Source: Unio delphinus
Lineage: Eukaryota > Mollusca > Bivalvia > Unionida > Unionidae
Reading direction: 5' to 3'
Length of the DNA: 64,000 bases
NCBI GenBank assembly: GCA_029339505.1
Contig: JAQISU010000097.1
Location: 5,485,001-5,549,000 of the forward strand
The position numbers were made by a program, and so were the translations under genes. Under the pieces are notes generated by a model. That model worked only from the letters and a program-made list of their open reading frames with translations, did no database searches and had not been told where the DNA came from. Of this stretch, positions 47,270 through 59,408 are shown in pieces (position 1 is the stretch's first letter; every line of letters starts with the position of its first letter).

Positions 47270-47730
47270 CTAGATTTTGGACAAGCTCAGCCAATCAGAC
47301 CCAGATAACAAGCCCAACCAGATGCAAATCTATCAAGAACAGTATTAGGCTCAGCCAATCAGATGCAAAATCATCATTACAAGCTAAGCCAATCTGATAT
47401 CAAATCATCAAGAGAAGTTACAAGCTCAATCAATCAGATGCAAAATCATTCTAACAAGCTCAGCCAATCAGATGCAAAATCAAGAGAGTTAACAAGCCCA
47501 ACCAATTTGATGCAAAATCATCAAGAGAGGTAACAAACCGAACCAATCAGATGCAAAATCATTGTAACTAGCTCAGCCAATCAAAAACATCATTATCTAG
47601 AGAGATAACAAGCCCATCCAATCAGATATAAAATCATCTAGAGAGGTAACAAGCCCATTCAGTTCCAATGCAAAATCATCATGAGATACAAAATCATCAT
47701 GAGAGACAACATGCTCAGTCAATTAGATAC
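47270..47730. repeat. Diverged minisatellite of about 40 bp, around 10 copies
   Basis: Units contain CAATCAGATGCAAAATCATC and AGAGGTAACAAGCCCA. Spacing is irregular. Confidence 0.85.
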
Positions 47731-47919
47731 ATCTCATTTATACGCACTAATCTCACTTATTCAAAAGCCTGTCAAAGACAATACCATAATAGTGGCAGCT
47801 TTTCAACCAAGTTGAAGCAAAATCAAACTGATCAGCCAATTGGATACAAAGTACCTCATTAATATGCATAGATCTGTTCATAATCAATGTATTATATTTT
47901 TATGTAGATTCAGTATGGA

Positions 47920-49505
47920 TCCTGTTGCAGTGAACATCATTACCTATAGTATGTTTTATTTTGCAGTGAATAGCCTTACCCATGTTGTATGTTTTATTTT
48001 GCAGTGAATAGCATTACCCATGGTGTATGTTTTTATTTTGCAGTGAACAGCATTACCCATGTTGAATGTTTTATTTTGCAGTGAACAGCATTACCCATGT
48101 TCTATGTTTTAGTTTGAAGTGAACATCATTACCTATAGTTTTTTGTGCAGTGAATAGCACTACCCATGTTGTATGTTTTATTTTGCAGTGACCAGCACTA
48201 CCCATGGTGTATGTTTTTTTTTTTGGCAGTGAACAGCACTACCCATGTTGCATGTTTTTTTTTTTACAGTGAATAGCATTACCCATGGTGTATGTTTTTA
48301 TTTTGCAATGACCAGCATTACCCATGATGTATGTTTTTATCTTGCAATGACCAGCATTACCCATGATGTATGTTTTTATTTTGCAGTGACCAGCATTACC
48401 CATGGTGTATGTTTTTATTTTGCAGTGATCAGCATTACCCATGATGTATGTTTTTATTTTGCAGTGACCAGCATTACCCATGGTGTATGTTTTTATTTTG
48501 CAGTGACCAGCATTACCCATGGTGTATGTTTTTATTTTGCAATGACCAGCATTACCCATGATGTATGTTTTTATTTTGCAGTGACCAGCATTACCCATGG
48601 TGTATGTTTTTATTTTGCAGTGATCAGCATTACCTATGGTGTATGTTTTTATTTTGCAATGACCAGCATTACCCATGATGTATGTTTTTATTTTGCAGTG
48701 ATCAGCATTACCTATGGTGTATGTTTTTATTTTGCAGTGACCAGCATTACCCATGTTGTATGTTTTATTTTGCAGTGATCAGCATTACCCATGGTGTATG
48801 ATTTTATTTTGCAGTGATCAGCATTACCCATGGTGTATGATTTTATTTTGCAGTGATCAGCATTACCCATGGTGTATGATTTTATTTTGCAGTGACCAGC
48901 ATTACCCATGTTGTATGTTTTATTTTGCAATGACCAGCATTACCCATGATGTATGTTTTTATTTTGCAGTGAATAGCATTACCCATGTCGCATGTTTTTT
49001 TTTTTACAGTGAATAGCATTACCCATGGTGTATGTTTTTATTTTGCAATGACCAGCATTACCCATGGTGTATGATTTTATTTTGCAGTGATCAGCATTAC
49101 CCATGGTGTATGATTTTATTTTGCAGTGATCAGCATTACCCATGGTGTATGATTTTATTTTGCAGTGACCAGCATTACCCATGGTGTATGATTTTATTTT
49201 GCAGTGATCAGCATTACCCATGGTGTATGATTTTATTTTGCAGTGACCAGCATTACCCATGGTGTATGATTTTATTTTGCAGTGATCAGCATTACCCATG
49301 GTGTATGATTTTATTTTGCAGTGACCAGCATTACCCATGGTGTATGATTTTATTTTGCAGTGATCAGCATTACCCATGGTGTATGATTTTATTTTGCAGT
49401 GATCAGCATTACCCATGGTGTATGTTTTTATTTTGCAGTGACCAGCATTACCCATGGTGTATGATTTTATTTTGCAGTGACCAGCATTACCCATGTTGTA
49501 TGTTT
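47920..49505. repeat. 39-bp minisatellite, about 40 copies, with splice-acceptor-like units
   Basis: Nearly every unit contains TTTTTATTTTGCAGTGA and CAGCATTACCCATGGTGTAT. The left copies (to about 48260) are diverged. Periodic open frames appear on both strands because 39 is a multiple of three. On the plus strand each unit has a pyrimidine tract ending in GCAG, like a 3' splice site. Confidence 0.95.
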
Positions 49506-50122
49506 TTTTCTTCTTTTGAACAATTGGAATATAGGTTTTTTTATTCTCCTGGCCAATTGACTTGCTAAAGGATGTGCAATGTGCCAGCAGCAGGAGTTCA
49601 AGTTGCCTAGTGTTTTCCATCAATGGTTTCCAAATAACACTAAACTACATGTATTCAGTGTATAGCTACACTGCACAGATGGCTTGTAGTAAAGCTCTCT
49701 ACTTCACAATAGCTATATTGTAGTTGTAGAACAACTGTAAATAATTCTTATAATCAATCATTCTTATAAAATGCTTTAGAATTCATCCAAACAGGTCATC
49801 TATATTGGCCATTTCACTCACCCATTTGCAGATAGAGTTCTTCTTTTGTTTTATTATTTAATTTTGCTTACTGGACCAATCATTTTCATGTCCTACTACT
49901 TTTTACTCCAAATCTCAAAATTAACTCTTCTTTCAAATGTTCACCTGTCTTGTATGCAGTTCAGACTGGTCTGCCTTAGTTCTCAGGCCAAAAAAGTATA
50001 AATTCCAAAAACAAATCTGGATATGACAACCAACAATATTTTTTTGCAAGTAGAAAGTCCAGATTTATTGGTATCATTGTAAAACTACATCTGTCTACTT
50101 TTTTGTAATATCACACTTTTTT
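49506..50122. other. No feature recognised
   Basis: AT-rich spacer. Confidence 0.5.
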
Positions 50123-50378
50123 GGGGGTCCCTGAGTGGCCGAGTGGTCTAAAGTGCTCATTGTTACGGATCACTGCCATCTCACCTCTATCTGTGCGAGT
50201 TCGAGTCTCAGGCTCAGCTAATGTGGGTATGTGAGAAAGCTTGCCAGTAGCTTCTCATGGGTCGGTTGTTCTTTCCGGGGTTTTCCTTGGTTCTTCCTTC
50301 ACCAATAATACTGGCCACCATGTATAGCCTATCTTGTGCTGAAAAATGGCATTAAACCCTACAACAACAACAACAACC
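50123..50378 (+). mobile_element. tRNA-derived SINE (family A), full length
   Basis: The head contains CTGAGTGGCCGAGTGGTCTA and GTGCGAGTTCGAGTCTCAG (B box). The body contains GAGAAAGCTTGCCAGTAGCT and TATAGCCTATCTTGTGCTGA, ending in CAACAACAACAA. This is the best-preserved 3' terminus of the family. Confidence 0.88.
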
Positions 50379-50689
50379 ACATGCTTTGGTGTATATCTTA
50401 CCTGACCTTGATGATAGAGAGTTAAGAATTAGGGTACAACCTAAAGGATGAGCTGGGCTTCATGAGTTGTTTAGCTCTTTTCATACATCACACATACTGA
50501 TATTTAAACAAAATCAAGTTTTTTTGTGCAAGCTTTAACCCAACTCAATATCTGAGGGGTTGACAGTTCATGCTTCAACCTGTAGTCTGTGTGGAAATAA
50601 TACTTCTGATATACCCTTCTGTAGAAAGGAATACTGTATATAGAATCATTCCTTGCATTATGGTGAAATAGGGTCATTTCATGTAGATA

Positions 50690-50790
50690 ACTCCCTGTGG
50701 ATAATTGGTTCTTTCCAGGGTCTTCATGGGTTCCTCCACTACCAAATATATTGGACTCCATGTACAGAGCCAACCACATGCTGAACAGAG
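50690..50790 (+). mobile_element. SINE family A, body fragment
   Basis: TTGGTTCTTTCCAGGGTCTT, then GGGTTCCTCCACTACCAAAT and a CATGTACAGAGCC-like end, match the 3' half of family A. The head is missing. Confidence 0.5.
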
Positions 50791-50818
50791 TATTTTCAAC
50801 TGATCATTTCCAATCATG

Positions 50819-51073
50819 TATGGGGCCCTGAGTGGCCGAGTGGTCTAAAGCGCTGTCCATTACGGATCACTGCCATCTCACCTCTGTCTGAATGGGTTCG
50901 AGTCTAAGATACGGCTAATGTAATTATGTGAGAAAGCTTGCCAGTAGCATCTCGTGAGACAGTGGTTCTTTCTGGGGGTTTCCGGGTTCTTCCTCCATCA
51001 TTAATACTGGCCGCCTTGTATAGCCTATATTGTGCTTAATAATGGCCTTAAACCATAAAATTTTTTAAAAAAA
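50819..51073 (+). mobile_element. tRNA-derived SINE (family A) with target duplication
   Basis: The head CCTGAGTGGCCGAGTGGTCT, a B box in GGGTTCGAGTCT and the family body are all present. CAATCATG at 50811-50818 and 51074-51081 is an 8-bp flanking direct repeat that sets the ends and shows LINE-type integration. Confidence 0.9.
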
Positions 51074-51229
51074 CAATCATGCACACATTGTAACCAAAAC
51101 AAACCAAAAAAAAAACATTATCATTTCAAAACCTAGTTACATTGTAACAAAAAAACACAAAAAACATTATCATTTCAAAACCTAGTCACTGTCTATTCAC
51201 ACTCAGTCTGCATGTCAAGTGCCAAATTT

Positions 51230-52960
51230 TTCGTCAGTGACATCCAGTAATTAATTCGTAGGCTAGCCGACAATCAACTGTTTTGGGGAGAGTTTGGAAT
51301 GGTAAGAATGTTAGTTTAACTTGGTCAGACTTGGTACAATAATTAAAGTGGAAATGGACTGAGTGTTTGACACGTAAAATTATGGGATTACTCACGTAGA
51401 GCTTTCAAAAATGATTAAGACAAACGATAAGGTGACATTTCGATCCTAAGTGGCATTTTGGCATCTGGATAGACGGTTTCCAAAAGGTCAGTAAGAATAG
51501 CCTTTATTCCGATTGGGCAAATGCATAGGGAAAGGGGGTGTGTCAGACTCCAGAATCGGGGAAATATATAGTTCGTATCAAACGATGTTAGTCAGTCTAG
51601 GAAGACCGCTGCAAGAGACGGTCAGAATAATTGATTCCAATCCAGGAGAAGACTCAGTACGTCTTTGAAAGAAAGACGTTCGTAAAATTGGGTTCCAGTT
51701 AAACTGAATGTGGAACGTTTGTAAGACGCCAAAAACACAAAGGTATTTAGCTCAAATTCACCTTTATTATGATGTAATGTATATGCTGTTTATCTTTGTC
51801 TTAGATGAATAATGTATTGATACTACGCTATAACTAGTTCAGTATTACATTGATTTAATAACGTACTTGGACATGTTTCTTTGTTACAGATGCATGACGT
51901 GTTCATATTTTGTATGGATAGTCGGTTTTACAGTGATTTAATAATGTATTTTGAATTCTGAATTAGCATTTTACCTTATATACTTACGTAGGTAAATTGG
52001 TGGTGTAGAAAACCCGCCGTGTACATTTATGATTGGAACGTGTTACATTAATTTGAATTTAGCATATTAGTAAATATGGATTGTGTGTTATGTTATATTG
52101 CCTCACTTTACGTAATGATTTACGGGAATATATGACTTTCCCGAATTCTGATGTCGATAATTAGCAGTATAGCTCTATTGATCTGAAGACCTGTATAGTA
52201 ATTGTTAGCCGTATAAATGATAACACTGATAGTAAGATCTGATTTTTCGAACCTGGAAACGGACTTACTATCTCAACTCTGAAGTAACGAGATACTTAGG
52301 GCGTATTACCCTTCTCTTTTAAAAGGAAAAATAGTTTGTTTGAAGAAAGAGCGAGAAGTCAACGGCAATAGTTTATTTCGGCAAGAGAAGAGAATCAGCG
52401 AGAAGTCAGAGTGTGGAATTCCCGTTCAATTAAAGGGCAAGCTGGAGACGGACGCACGCAGGGAAAAGAAAGAAAAACCAGTCAACGGAAAAGGTCATGT
52501 TGAATCACTCAACAGTCCAATGTTAAATGAACATTCGATTCCTTGATGAAATTTACTCTCAGTATTAACGGTTAACTTCATTTATTTTCATTAGTGTTTG
52601 GATTCTTTGAATGTATCCATTATTTTAAAGCTTCAGTATTTGTATTTTTCTGAACTAAGTGTATTTAGAAAGAGAGAAAGTGTAATTCACAGTGTCATTC
52701 TTTTCTTAATTGTATTTTCAATTAAATTCATATTTTATCTTTACGGGGGCTCGTGTATTGTCTTGTTCAAAGTACCATCTCAGATTACTATACTCACTGA
52801 CCGGGCAAATCACACCGTAGCGATCATCTCCTAGATAACGCCAATTAGTGGGAGGCGGTCTTCAAGTGTTATTTTCAAGTTGCGCAATACCTCTGACCAG
52901 GCCTTGTACAATATTGTCTTAATAACACTTTGATCACCTGCCAGCGCAGCCACGTTACAC
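51230..52960 (+). mobile_element. Candidate LTR-retroelement or gene 5' region (unclassified, compositionally distinct)
   Basis: This stretch is less AT-biased and richer in CG dinucleotides than its neighbours and contains no minisatellites. It has a TATA/initiator pair (51565-51596), three consecutive hairpins after the predicted start (51604-51623, 51659-51679, 51692-51716), and GGGGGCTCGT at 52745-52754, which matches 10 bases of the tRNA-Pro primer-binding site. A short basic open frame lies at 52340-52546. No gag or pol is found downstream. A solo or truncated LTR element is one reading; a spliced untranslated exon is another. Confidence 0.25.
51565..51596 (+). promoter_or_regulatory. 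TATA box plus initiator
   Basis: TATATA at 51565 and the classical initiator TCAGT at 51592-51596 (A at 51594) are about 29 bases apart, the spacing expected of a Pol II core promoter. Confidence 0.4.
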
Positions 52961-53169
52961 TGCCATTGTTACAATTTGATTAAAATCTCATCAAAATGCA
53001 GTCAATAATATAGTTAACAAGATCAGCCATTCTGATTCAAATAATATAATTATGCATGATTTCACTATATTGTACTGAATAATATAAACCTTTTAACCAA
53101 CATAGATCAATATCCTATAAAAAGTTTGTCTCTGGAGTAGTAAAAACTCCATTAGTTAAATTACGATCA
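52961..53169. other. No feature recognised
   Basis: AT-rich spacer. Confidence 0.45.
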
Positions 53170-53555
53170 CACACTCACTTTTTAGTACAATATTAACACC
53201 TGTCAGAACAGAACACTTGTGTATTCAGTCACGTTTAAGTACAATATTAACACCTGTCAGAAAAGAACACCTGTGTATTCAGTTACAGTTTAGTACAATA
53301 TTAATCCCTGTCAGAACAGTACACCTGTGTATTCAGTCACTTTTTAGTACAAAATTAATCCCTGTCAGAAAAGAACACCTGTGTATTCAGTCACTTTTTA
53401 GTACACTATTAATCCCTGTCATAACAGAACACCTGTGTATTCAGTCACTTTTTAGTACAATATTAACACCTGTCAGAAAAGAACACCTGTGTATTCAGTC
53501 ACTTTTTAGTACAATATTAATCCCCGTCAGAACAGAACACCTGTGTATTCAGTAA
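53170..53555. repeat. 54-bp minisatellite, 7 copies
   Basis: Units contain GTCACTTTTTAGTACAATAT and AGAACACCTGTGTATTCA. A periodic 112-codon plus-strand frame results. Confidence 0.95.
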
Positions 53556-53836
53556 ATGCTGAGGTCAGTTTTAAATTGCTGACAAATGCATGGAAAGCAG
53601 CATCACCCTATGGTATGAGAAAAACATCTTAACTGTCTCTGGCATTATTAGTCGGTTCCCAGTGGCATAGGCTTTACTGTTGTGTTGCCTTGGGGTGTTG
53701 TTGTTGTTGGTGGTGCTGTTTTTACCATGTGTCAGTACTCTTTGTTCTAGGTCAACTGAGAGTTCTAAACAATTTAAGGTCACAGAATACACTTATTACC
53801 ATCAAGACAAAAAAAAAGTCAAAATAAATTTACTAA
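53556..53836. other. No feature recognised
   Basis: A GTTGTTGTTGGTGGTG-like stretch lies near 53697. Nothing else is supported. Confidence 0.45.
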
Positions 53837-54155
53837 TTAGTGGTTTAGTGGTTAGAGCATTTGTAGTGAACGCGAGAGATCCCCAGCCAAGTTGTACCAA
53901 AGACTTACAAAAATGGTACTAACAGCTGCCTCGCTTGGTGCTCAGCGTTAAGAGGTTAGTGTTAGAACTGGTTGGCCTGATGTCAGGATAATGTGACTGG
54001 GTGGGACATCATGCTACATGTCTGCGGCATGATGCCCCAGTGCTAGACATCACTATAAACTGCCTCATTACAGACAACATAGCGATATGACTGAAAAATT
54101 GTTAAAGCTACGTTAAAAATCCTACACATACACACAAACACACACACACACAATA
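53837..54155 (+). mobile_element. CA-tailed tRNA-derived SINE (family B), full length
   Basis: The head GTGGTTTAGTGGTTAGAGCA is an A-box-bearing tRNA segment. The body contains CATGATGCCCCAGTGCTAGA and GACAACATAGCGATATGACT, and the tail is ACACACAAACACACACA. This is the reference copy for the partial ones at 97, 16803 and 18345. Confidence 0.75.
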
Positions 54156-54579
54156 ATTAGAGATGAGCTGCCTGATAATAATCCACCTGTACATGAAACT
54201 GATCTTCCAGAATGGATCATGTCTTCATATCATTTATCTCTACCAGTCAGGACAGAAGAAAAAAGGTGAAAAAGACCTAATTAGTCTAATCTGGGTCAAT
54301 GCAGTTGGACTTTTTAATAATAGGTCACATACAAGCAGATGAATCAGTGAACAGGTTCAAAGGTTGACATTCCTAAAATGCAATTAGGACTTGTTGCTAT
54401 CACCCAAGTGACAGCAAAGGGTACATTTTTCAATGATTTTGTAATACTTTCCTGGCAACAAACAACCTGTTGTAAGGCAAAGATGTGAACTGGTGACCTA
54501 CTGTCTGCAATATAATGGGGAGTTCATGAGAAATACTCTAATTTAATACATGATAACCTCCAATAAAGCTATAATGCTG
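54156..54579. other. No feature recognised
   Basis: AT-rich spacer. Confidence 0.5.
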
Positions 54580-54760
54580 TACAATAAAACCTGTCTTGAA
54601 CATCCACCACTTCTGCCAAACATAATGATCTCTCATAACAGGTGCTCTCTCATGGGGGGGGGGGGGGGGGGGGGGCTGTAACAATGGATAATCAATAAAT
54701 CTGTACATAGGGAATCTGGTCTATCAAAACAGGTGGACACTCTAGACAGATTTTACTATA
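54580..54760. mobile_element. MITE family M1, about 181 bp, with a G22 run
   Basis: Ends ACAATAAAACCTGTCTTGAA and CTAGACAGATTTTACTATA are inverted repeats matching 5632-5813. Twenty-two consecutive G (54654-54675) interrupt the interior. Confidence 0.65.
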
Positions 54761-55454
54761 ATAAAACTGAATATAGTTTGAAAATTTACAAGGTTTTCCT
54801 ATTCTTAAACTGAACTTTTTAAAAGTATGTTTCTGTACCTTTTAACAAAACACTTTCTTTAACTAGGTGCACACCATGTAGATCAGTGACTATATCTATA
54901 TTCACTACAAAATGTTCAATTCAATGGTAAACTGACATTAATTGTATTGAATACATTCCAAAAAAGCCTTTCTCCAATTCTTCATTATTCACACTGTGTA
55001 ACAGTATCTATAAAATAAAGAAATCGATCGGCCCGTAGCATGCAGATGTGTCCAAATCAGTTCAATATCATTCAGAATCAATGAGTCATGGCAACCAGTT
55101 TCAGTGCAAACCAATATTAATTATTAACACTGCACTACTCAAGGGACAAATTAAGCCAAATTTCATAGTCACATAAGCATAAATACAACAGCAGTTAAGA
55201 AAAGAAATCTATGAAAATATTTTATTTGTAATCCTTTCAATGTGGGAATAATGGCTAATTTAGAATATGATTTGGACCTTGCATCTTTTGTAAAGAATGC
55301 CGTTTTCACAGGCCTATAAACCACATCTTTTTAAGTTGTTTTCCCATACCTGCCTTTAGTAATTTTAGAACAAGAGATTTCTCCTCCCCTCACCTGGGGC
55401 AAACATCTGTGGCCATGAACATCATTTAGGACAGGTAGAAACTGCACCATGTAC
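54761..55454. other. No feature recognised
   Basis: AT-rich spacer. Confidence 0.5.
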
Positions 55455-55837
55455 CTGTCACATAAAATAAGGTGTTCCTTGAAATTCCAAGAAAAACATC
55501 TGGTATTTGTTTTCATGTTTGTGAAGTCCCAATCAATAACATGTCCAAAACAGCTGAATCAGAAAACAAGACTGATGGGAAAAGTGGACAGTTACAAGGT
55601 ACCGGTGAATAAGAAAACAAGACTGATGGGAAAAGTGGACAAGGTACAGGTGAAAGTGATAGCCTGAAAAATGAAATACCTGCATATTCACCTGAAGACA
55701 GGTTATCAAGCCCTGTAATGATATCATACAAATCTAATCAATTCATGAATCAGACACATCACAAACTTGATGAAAAAGGTTACTTAAGGACTGTGAGAAA
55801 ATGTATTAAAAACGTCTCAAAAACAAGAGTCCCATGA
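55455..55837 (+). pseudogene. Protein-like frame broken by one stop, with internal duplication
   Basis: One plus-strand frame is open from about 55455 to a TGA at 55835-55837, except for a single TAA at 55610-55612. It reads FLEIPRKTSGICFHVCEVPI, an ATG at 55541 (MSKTAESENKTDGKSGQ), the stop, a second ENKTDGKSGQGTGES and then SPEDRLSSPVMISYKSNQF to KNVSKTRVP. A 60-bp direct duplication (GAAAACAAGACTGATGGGAA twice) created the stop-containing junction. The polar, lysine/serine-rich composition is protein-like. I recognise no family. It could be a pseudogene, an exon with an acceptor after the stop (GAATAAG), or chance. Confidence 0.3.
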
Positions 55838-55909
55838 ACACCAAGTTTATAAGCCCAACACATCATTACAAGAAATATATGTAAATACCTGAAACATTTT
55901 CTGCAGATC

Positions 55910-56360
55910 ATTATACTTAGTCTTGACTCCCAAATGTAAGCCATCCACGATATCTGGTCCAGGTATATTTCAAAGAAATATTAACATTTTCCTTTCCTTT
56001 CACTCTGACATTTTGGCCGTGACATCTATATAGTATTTTCCTTACCCCAAGTGCAAGCATTCTGCAGTGTCAAAACTGTATATGATAGAGAACTTGAATT
56101 ACTGTGCAAAACCCATATTTTTGGTTTCAACGACAATGACAATGACAATGACCTTGGCCTACTAATACATAACTGATAGGGTTCCCATTCACAAAGTTTT
56201 ATAACTGTAGTTGGTGGAGAACTTGAATTACTGAGCAAAACTGTAAATAGTGAAGAAATCAAGTTATTGTGCAGAAACCAATTTTTTTTTCTTTCACAGT
56301 AAACTTGACCTTTGAAATGTTGACCCTAAAACCAATAGGGTTTCCAACTACTCCAAGCGC
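55910..56360. repeat. Decayed units with TGACC-type motifs (same family as 30640-31460)
   Basis: Blocks CCAAATGTAAGCCATCCACG, TATTGTGCAGAAACCAAT and GACCTTTGAAATGTTGACCC recur in the family order. About three or four units are present. Confidence 0.55.
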
Positions 56361-56383
56361 AAATCATCCACAAAGTTGATTAA

Positions 56384-57192
56384 CTCATTCGGCCTTGATC
56401 CCATCAATGCTCATAATCTGCTTTCTGCATTCAAAAACCGATCCCATCATAGCTTGAAGTTTCTCGACTGCATTCAATGGGTGATCCCGTCTTTGGTTGA
56501 TTTGAATGTGTGGTAAATACAACATCTCTGATTGGTTACAAAAAGGGCTTTTCCAAGAATAAGACCATTCTTAACTAATCAGAAATAAATTTACTTTCCT
56601 TTATGCAAACTTGAATTGTTCAGAAGCCAAAGTTACTAATTGAGAGCAGTTTCACTACATGTGTTCTGTTCCTGAAACATCATAAATGATGGCAAACATA
56701 AGACTTGATGATGGTGAGATTGAGGAGTTTCTCTGGTTTGATCTTGAAAATATTGAGGAAGCAGAGGAAAGATATTTTCAGCAGTTTGATAATTTTCAAG
56801 ATTTATAATCAGACATTAAAGTTTCTGAGAATGAATCGTCAGAAGAAGAGGATGCCGATAGTGATGATGATAGAGCTCTTGTGGATCTAGCAGATTGTAG
56901 CAATCGTGTTAATGTCATAAATAGTTTATAAAACAGTTGTAAATGACTTGGACAAATAGAAGAAAAAAAAAATCTCTGTGTATACAAATTCATTTGGAAT
57001 AACTGGTGATAAGTTTGTGGATTTTTATTGGATATAAGATGAGAAATTAAGGTACGAGTGAATGTATGTGCATGATATTTACAAAATTGTCTAAACAGGT
57101 AAAACTATACAAGGCACATGCAGCTAGACACAGCTTAGTGCTACTGGGGCAGAGCAGCAATATAGCTTTTAACGGTGATGGGGCTGAATGAG
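56384..57192 (+). mobile_element. Non-autonomous piggyBac-type element, 809 bp
   Basis: TTAA flanks both sides (56380-56383, 57193-57196). Ends CTCATTCGGCCTTGATCCC and the inverse GATGGGGCTGAATGAG are terminal inverted repeats. The plus strand starts an acidic transposase N-terminus at the ATG at 56686/56689 (EIEEFLWFDLENIEE), with a stop at 56806-56808 and then SENESSEEEDADSDDD. The catalytic domain is missing. A sister copy is at 60546-61331. Confidence 0.85.
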
Positions 57193-57196
57193 TTAA

Positions 57197-58240
57197 CTGT
57201 AGATGATGAATAACACAGTTAATATGTTGAATGAAACTGGCAACAGATGGACCAAGATATAAAAAGAGTCCCTTGTATGGACCGATCCTCTACTAGAAAA
57301 AGAAAAGAATTTCCAAGAATTCAAGATAAGACCATTTCTTCCATTTAACTGCTGAGTGTTGAAACAATCTTTCATGTTCTTCAGATATAACAAGATTTTC
57401 AAATTAACTGCTATAGTGGACATCTTAGACGTTGCATTTTGAAGGAGCAATGGTAACAAGATTTGTGACATGGATGCCATGGTGTTCATATTCAACATTT
57501 GTAACACGGATGCCATGGTGTTCATATTCAACATCAGATTAGCATGATTGCTATTTATTGCTAGACAGCATAAGAGATTTATCTTGGGGAAAACACAGTG
57601 TCTCTATACTGGAAAAGTATCAGGATTTCAAAGATGGATGTTGTTGCTATCATATGAGAAGTCCAGTGAGCACCATTTACAATTAAATCTAAGAAGTCTT
57701 TCAATGTAAACACCATGCTGATATCACCATTCATTCAGGGGAAATGGTGAAAACAAAGTTTTCAATATGGTCACTGTGGCAAGCATTCAGAACATTGGAA
57801 TCACACCATACTGGATATCAGACTGGTACCAATTTCATTTCGGACATTCAACAAGACAAAGAAATGTTTGAAAACCCCATGACATATTTTGTTCAGAGAA
57901 GAAGTAACACGATTGTGAATCCCATCATATTTTGTTCAGAGAAGAAGTAACACGATTGTGAATCCCATCATATTTTGTTCAGAGAAGAAGTAACACGATT
58001 GTGAAAATCCCATGTTTATCTGACCTTTCATTCAGGTGAAGTAGCTATAGCATATTTTCAATATGGCCACTGTGGCAGCCATATTGAATGTCTTCATGGC
58101 ACTATATATGACATCAGATCTGCACCAATTTTATATAGGACCAAGAATACATCAAAAGAAATAACAAGACTTTCAAGATGGCCACTGTGGCAGATGTACT
58201 AGATGTCTGGGAGGCAAGAAGACCATGGTATAAATGAGTG
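57197..58240. repeat. Decayed AAGATGGC-type repeats plus a 43-bp triplication
   Basis: ACAAGATTTTCAAATTAACT, CAATATGGTCACTGTGGC and TCAAGATGGCCACTGTGGC mark degenerate units of the family seen at 28440-29160. At about 57880-58005 three copies of a 43-bp unit (AGAGAAGAAGTAACACGATT) are tandem. Confidence 0.6.
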
Positions 58241-58714
58241 TTTAAAGTTTTTCATGACATTTATAAAGATGATAACCTGATAAATAGATTACCATTGAAA
58301 ACAGGTGGCAGATACCAAGGTAAAAATTCTCTCTTCCTGCATTTCTGGGATGAAATAAGACATAAACTTGCTAAGGCTGCAATCCACCAGTCATTAATAA
58401 TTTGCTCACGATTGGTCTAGAAGTCCTGGATTTTTTCACCCTGTTCTTCAAGTTTCATATGGGAAATTTCAATGGGAATCTTGCAGATATAATTAAGTAT
58501 TGAAGTTACACAAAGTTTATCAGAAAATATGAAAACACTTTGTCCACATTATTTGGAATTGCTCTTTGAACAAAAACAAATACACAAGAGTAGATACAGT
58601 ACTCAGAAGAGAAATGCTTTCAATGGCCAAAAGGTGGTCAATTTACGCCAAAATTACGATCAGGTGAAATCTATTGTATTAACAGGCACTGGAATCAGCC
58701 CCAAGCAACAGCCC
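58241..58714. other. No feature recognised
   Basis: Open frames at 58238-58420 and 58529-58777 lack domain signal; the latter runs into the next array. Confidence 0.45.
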
Positions 58715-58950
58715 CAAATCACCCACATGTATGGACCCGAAATCACCCACATGTATGGACCCGAAATCACCCACTAGCATGGACCCAGAATCACCCACAA
58801 GCATGGACCCAAAATCACCCACTAGCATGGACCCAGAATCACCCACTAGCATGGACCCAGAATCACCCACATGTATGGACCCGAAATCACCCACTAGCAT
58901 GGATCCAGAATCACCCACTAGCATGGACCCAGAATCACCAACTAGCATAA
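58715..58950. repeat. 24-bp minisatellite, about 10 copies
   Basis: Units of the form ATCACCCACTAGCATGGACC plus four bases, with a variant carrying CATGTATGGACCCGAA. Periodic 90-codon frames arise on both strands. Confidence 0.95.
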
Positions 58951-59337
58951 ACCAAGATTGTCAATGCCTGAATTTAAGCTCATGTTCTATGCACTTTATG
59001 TGAAGATGGGGAGCAAGAAAAACTACAGGTGCCTTAAGCATTACAAATACAGAGATCTATAATTAATTAATGTCCCTGCCAGACATGTAAGAAACATTTC
59101 AAAGAAAATCTAATTAGAGTTGATTTTGACACTTCAGAAAAGGAAAGCATTAATTTTATAATTTAAAGACAAAAAACTTGACATATATTGTATCTAAAAA
59201 GCAAACAAAAAATAAATTTGTCAAACCTAACCTGATTGCTAACAGACTTTGGACAAAAAGGGATTTTGTACATCACAAAATAAGAACAGAAATTGGCAAA
59301 AATAGTATCCATAGAACATATATACCCACCAAAATAC

Positions 59338-59340
<3 letters not shown>
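58951..59340. other. No feature recognised
   Basis: AT-rich spacer next to the LINE tail. Confidence 0.5.
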
Positions 59341-59408
<68 letters not shown>

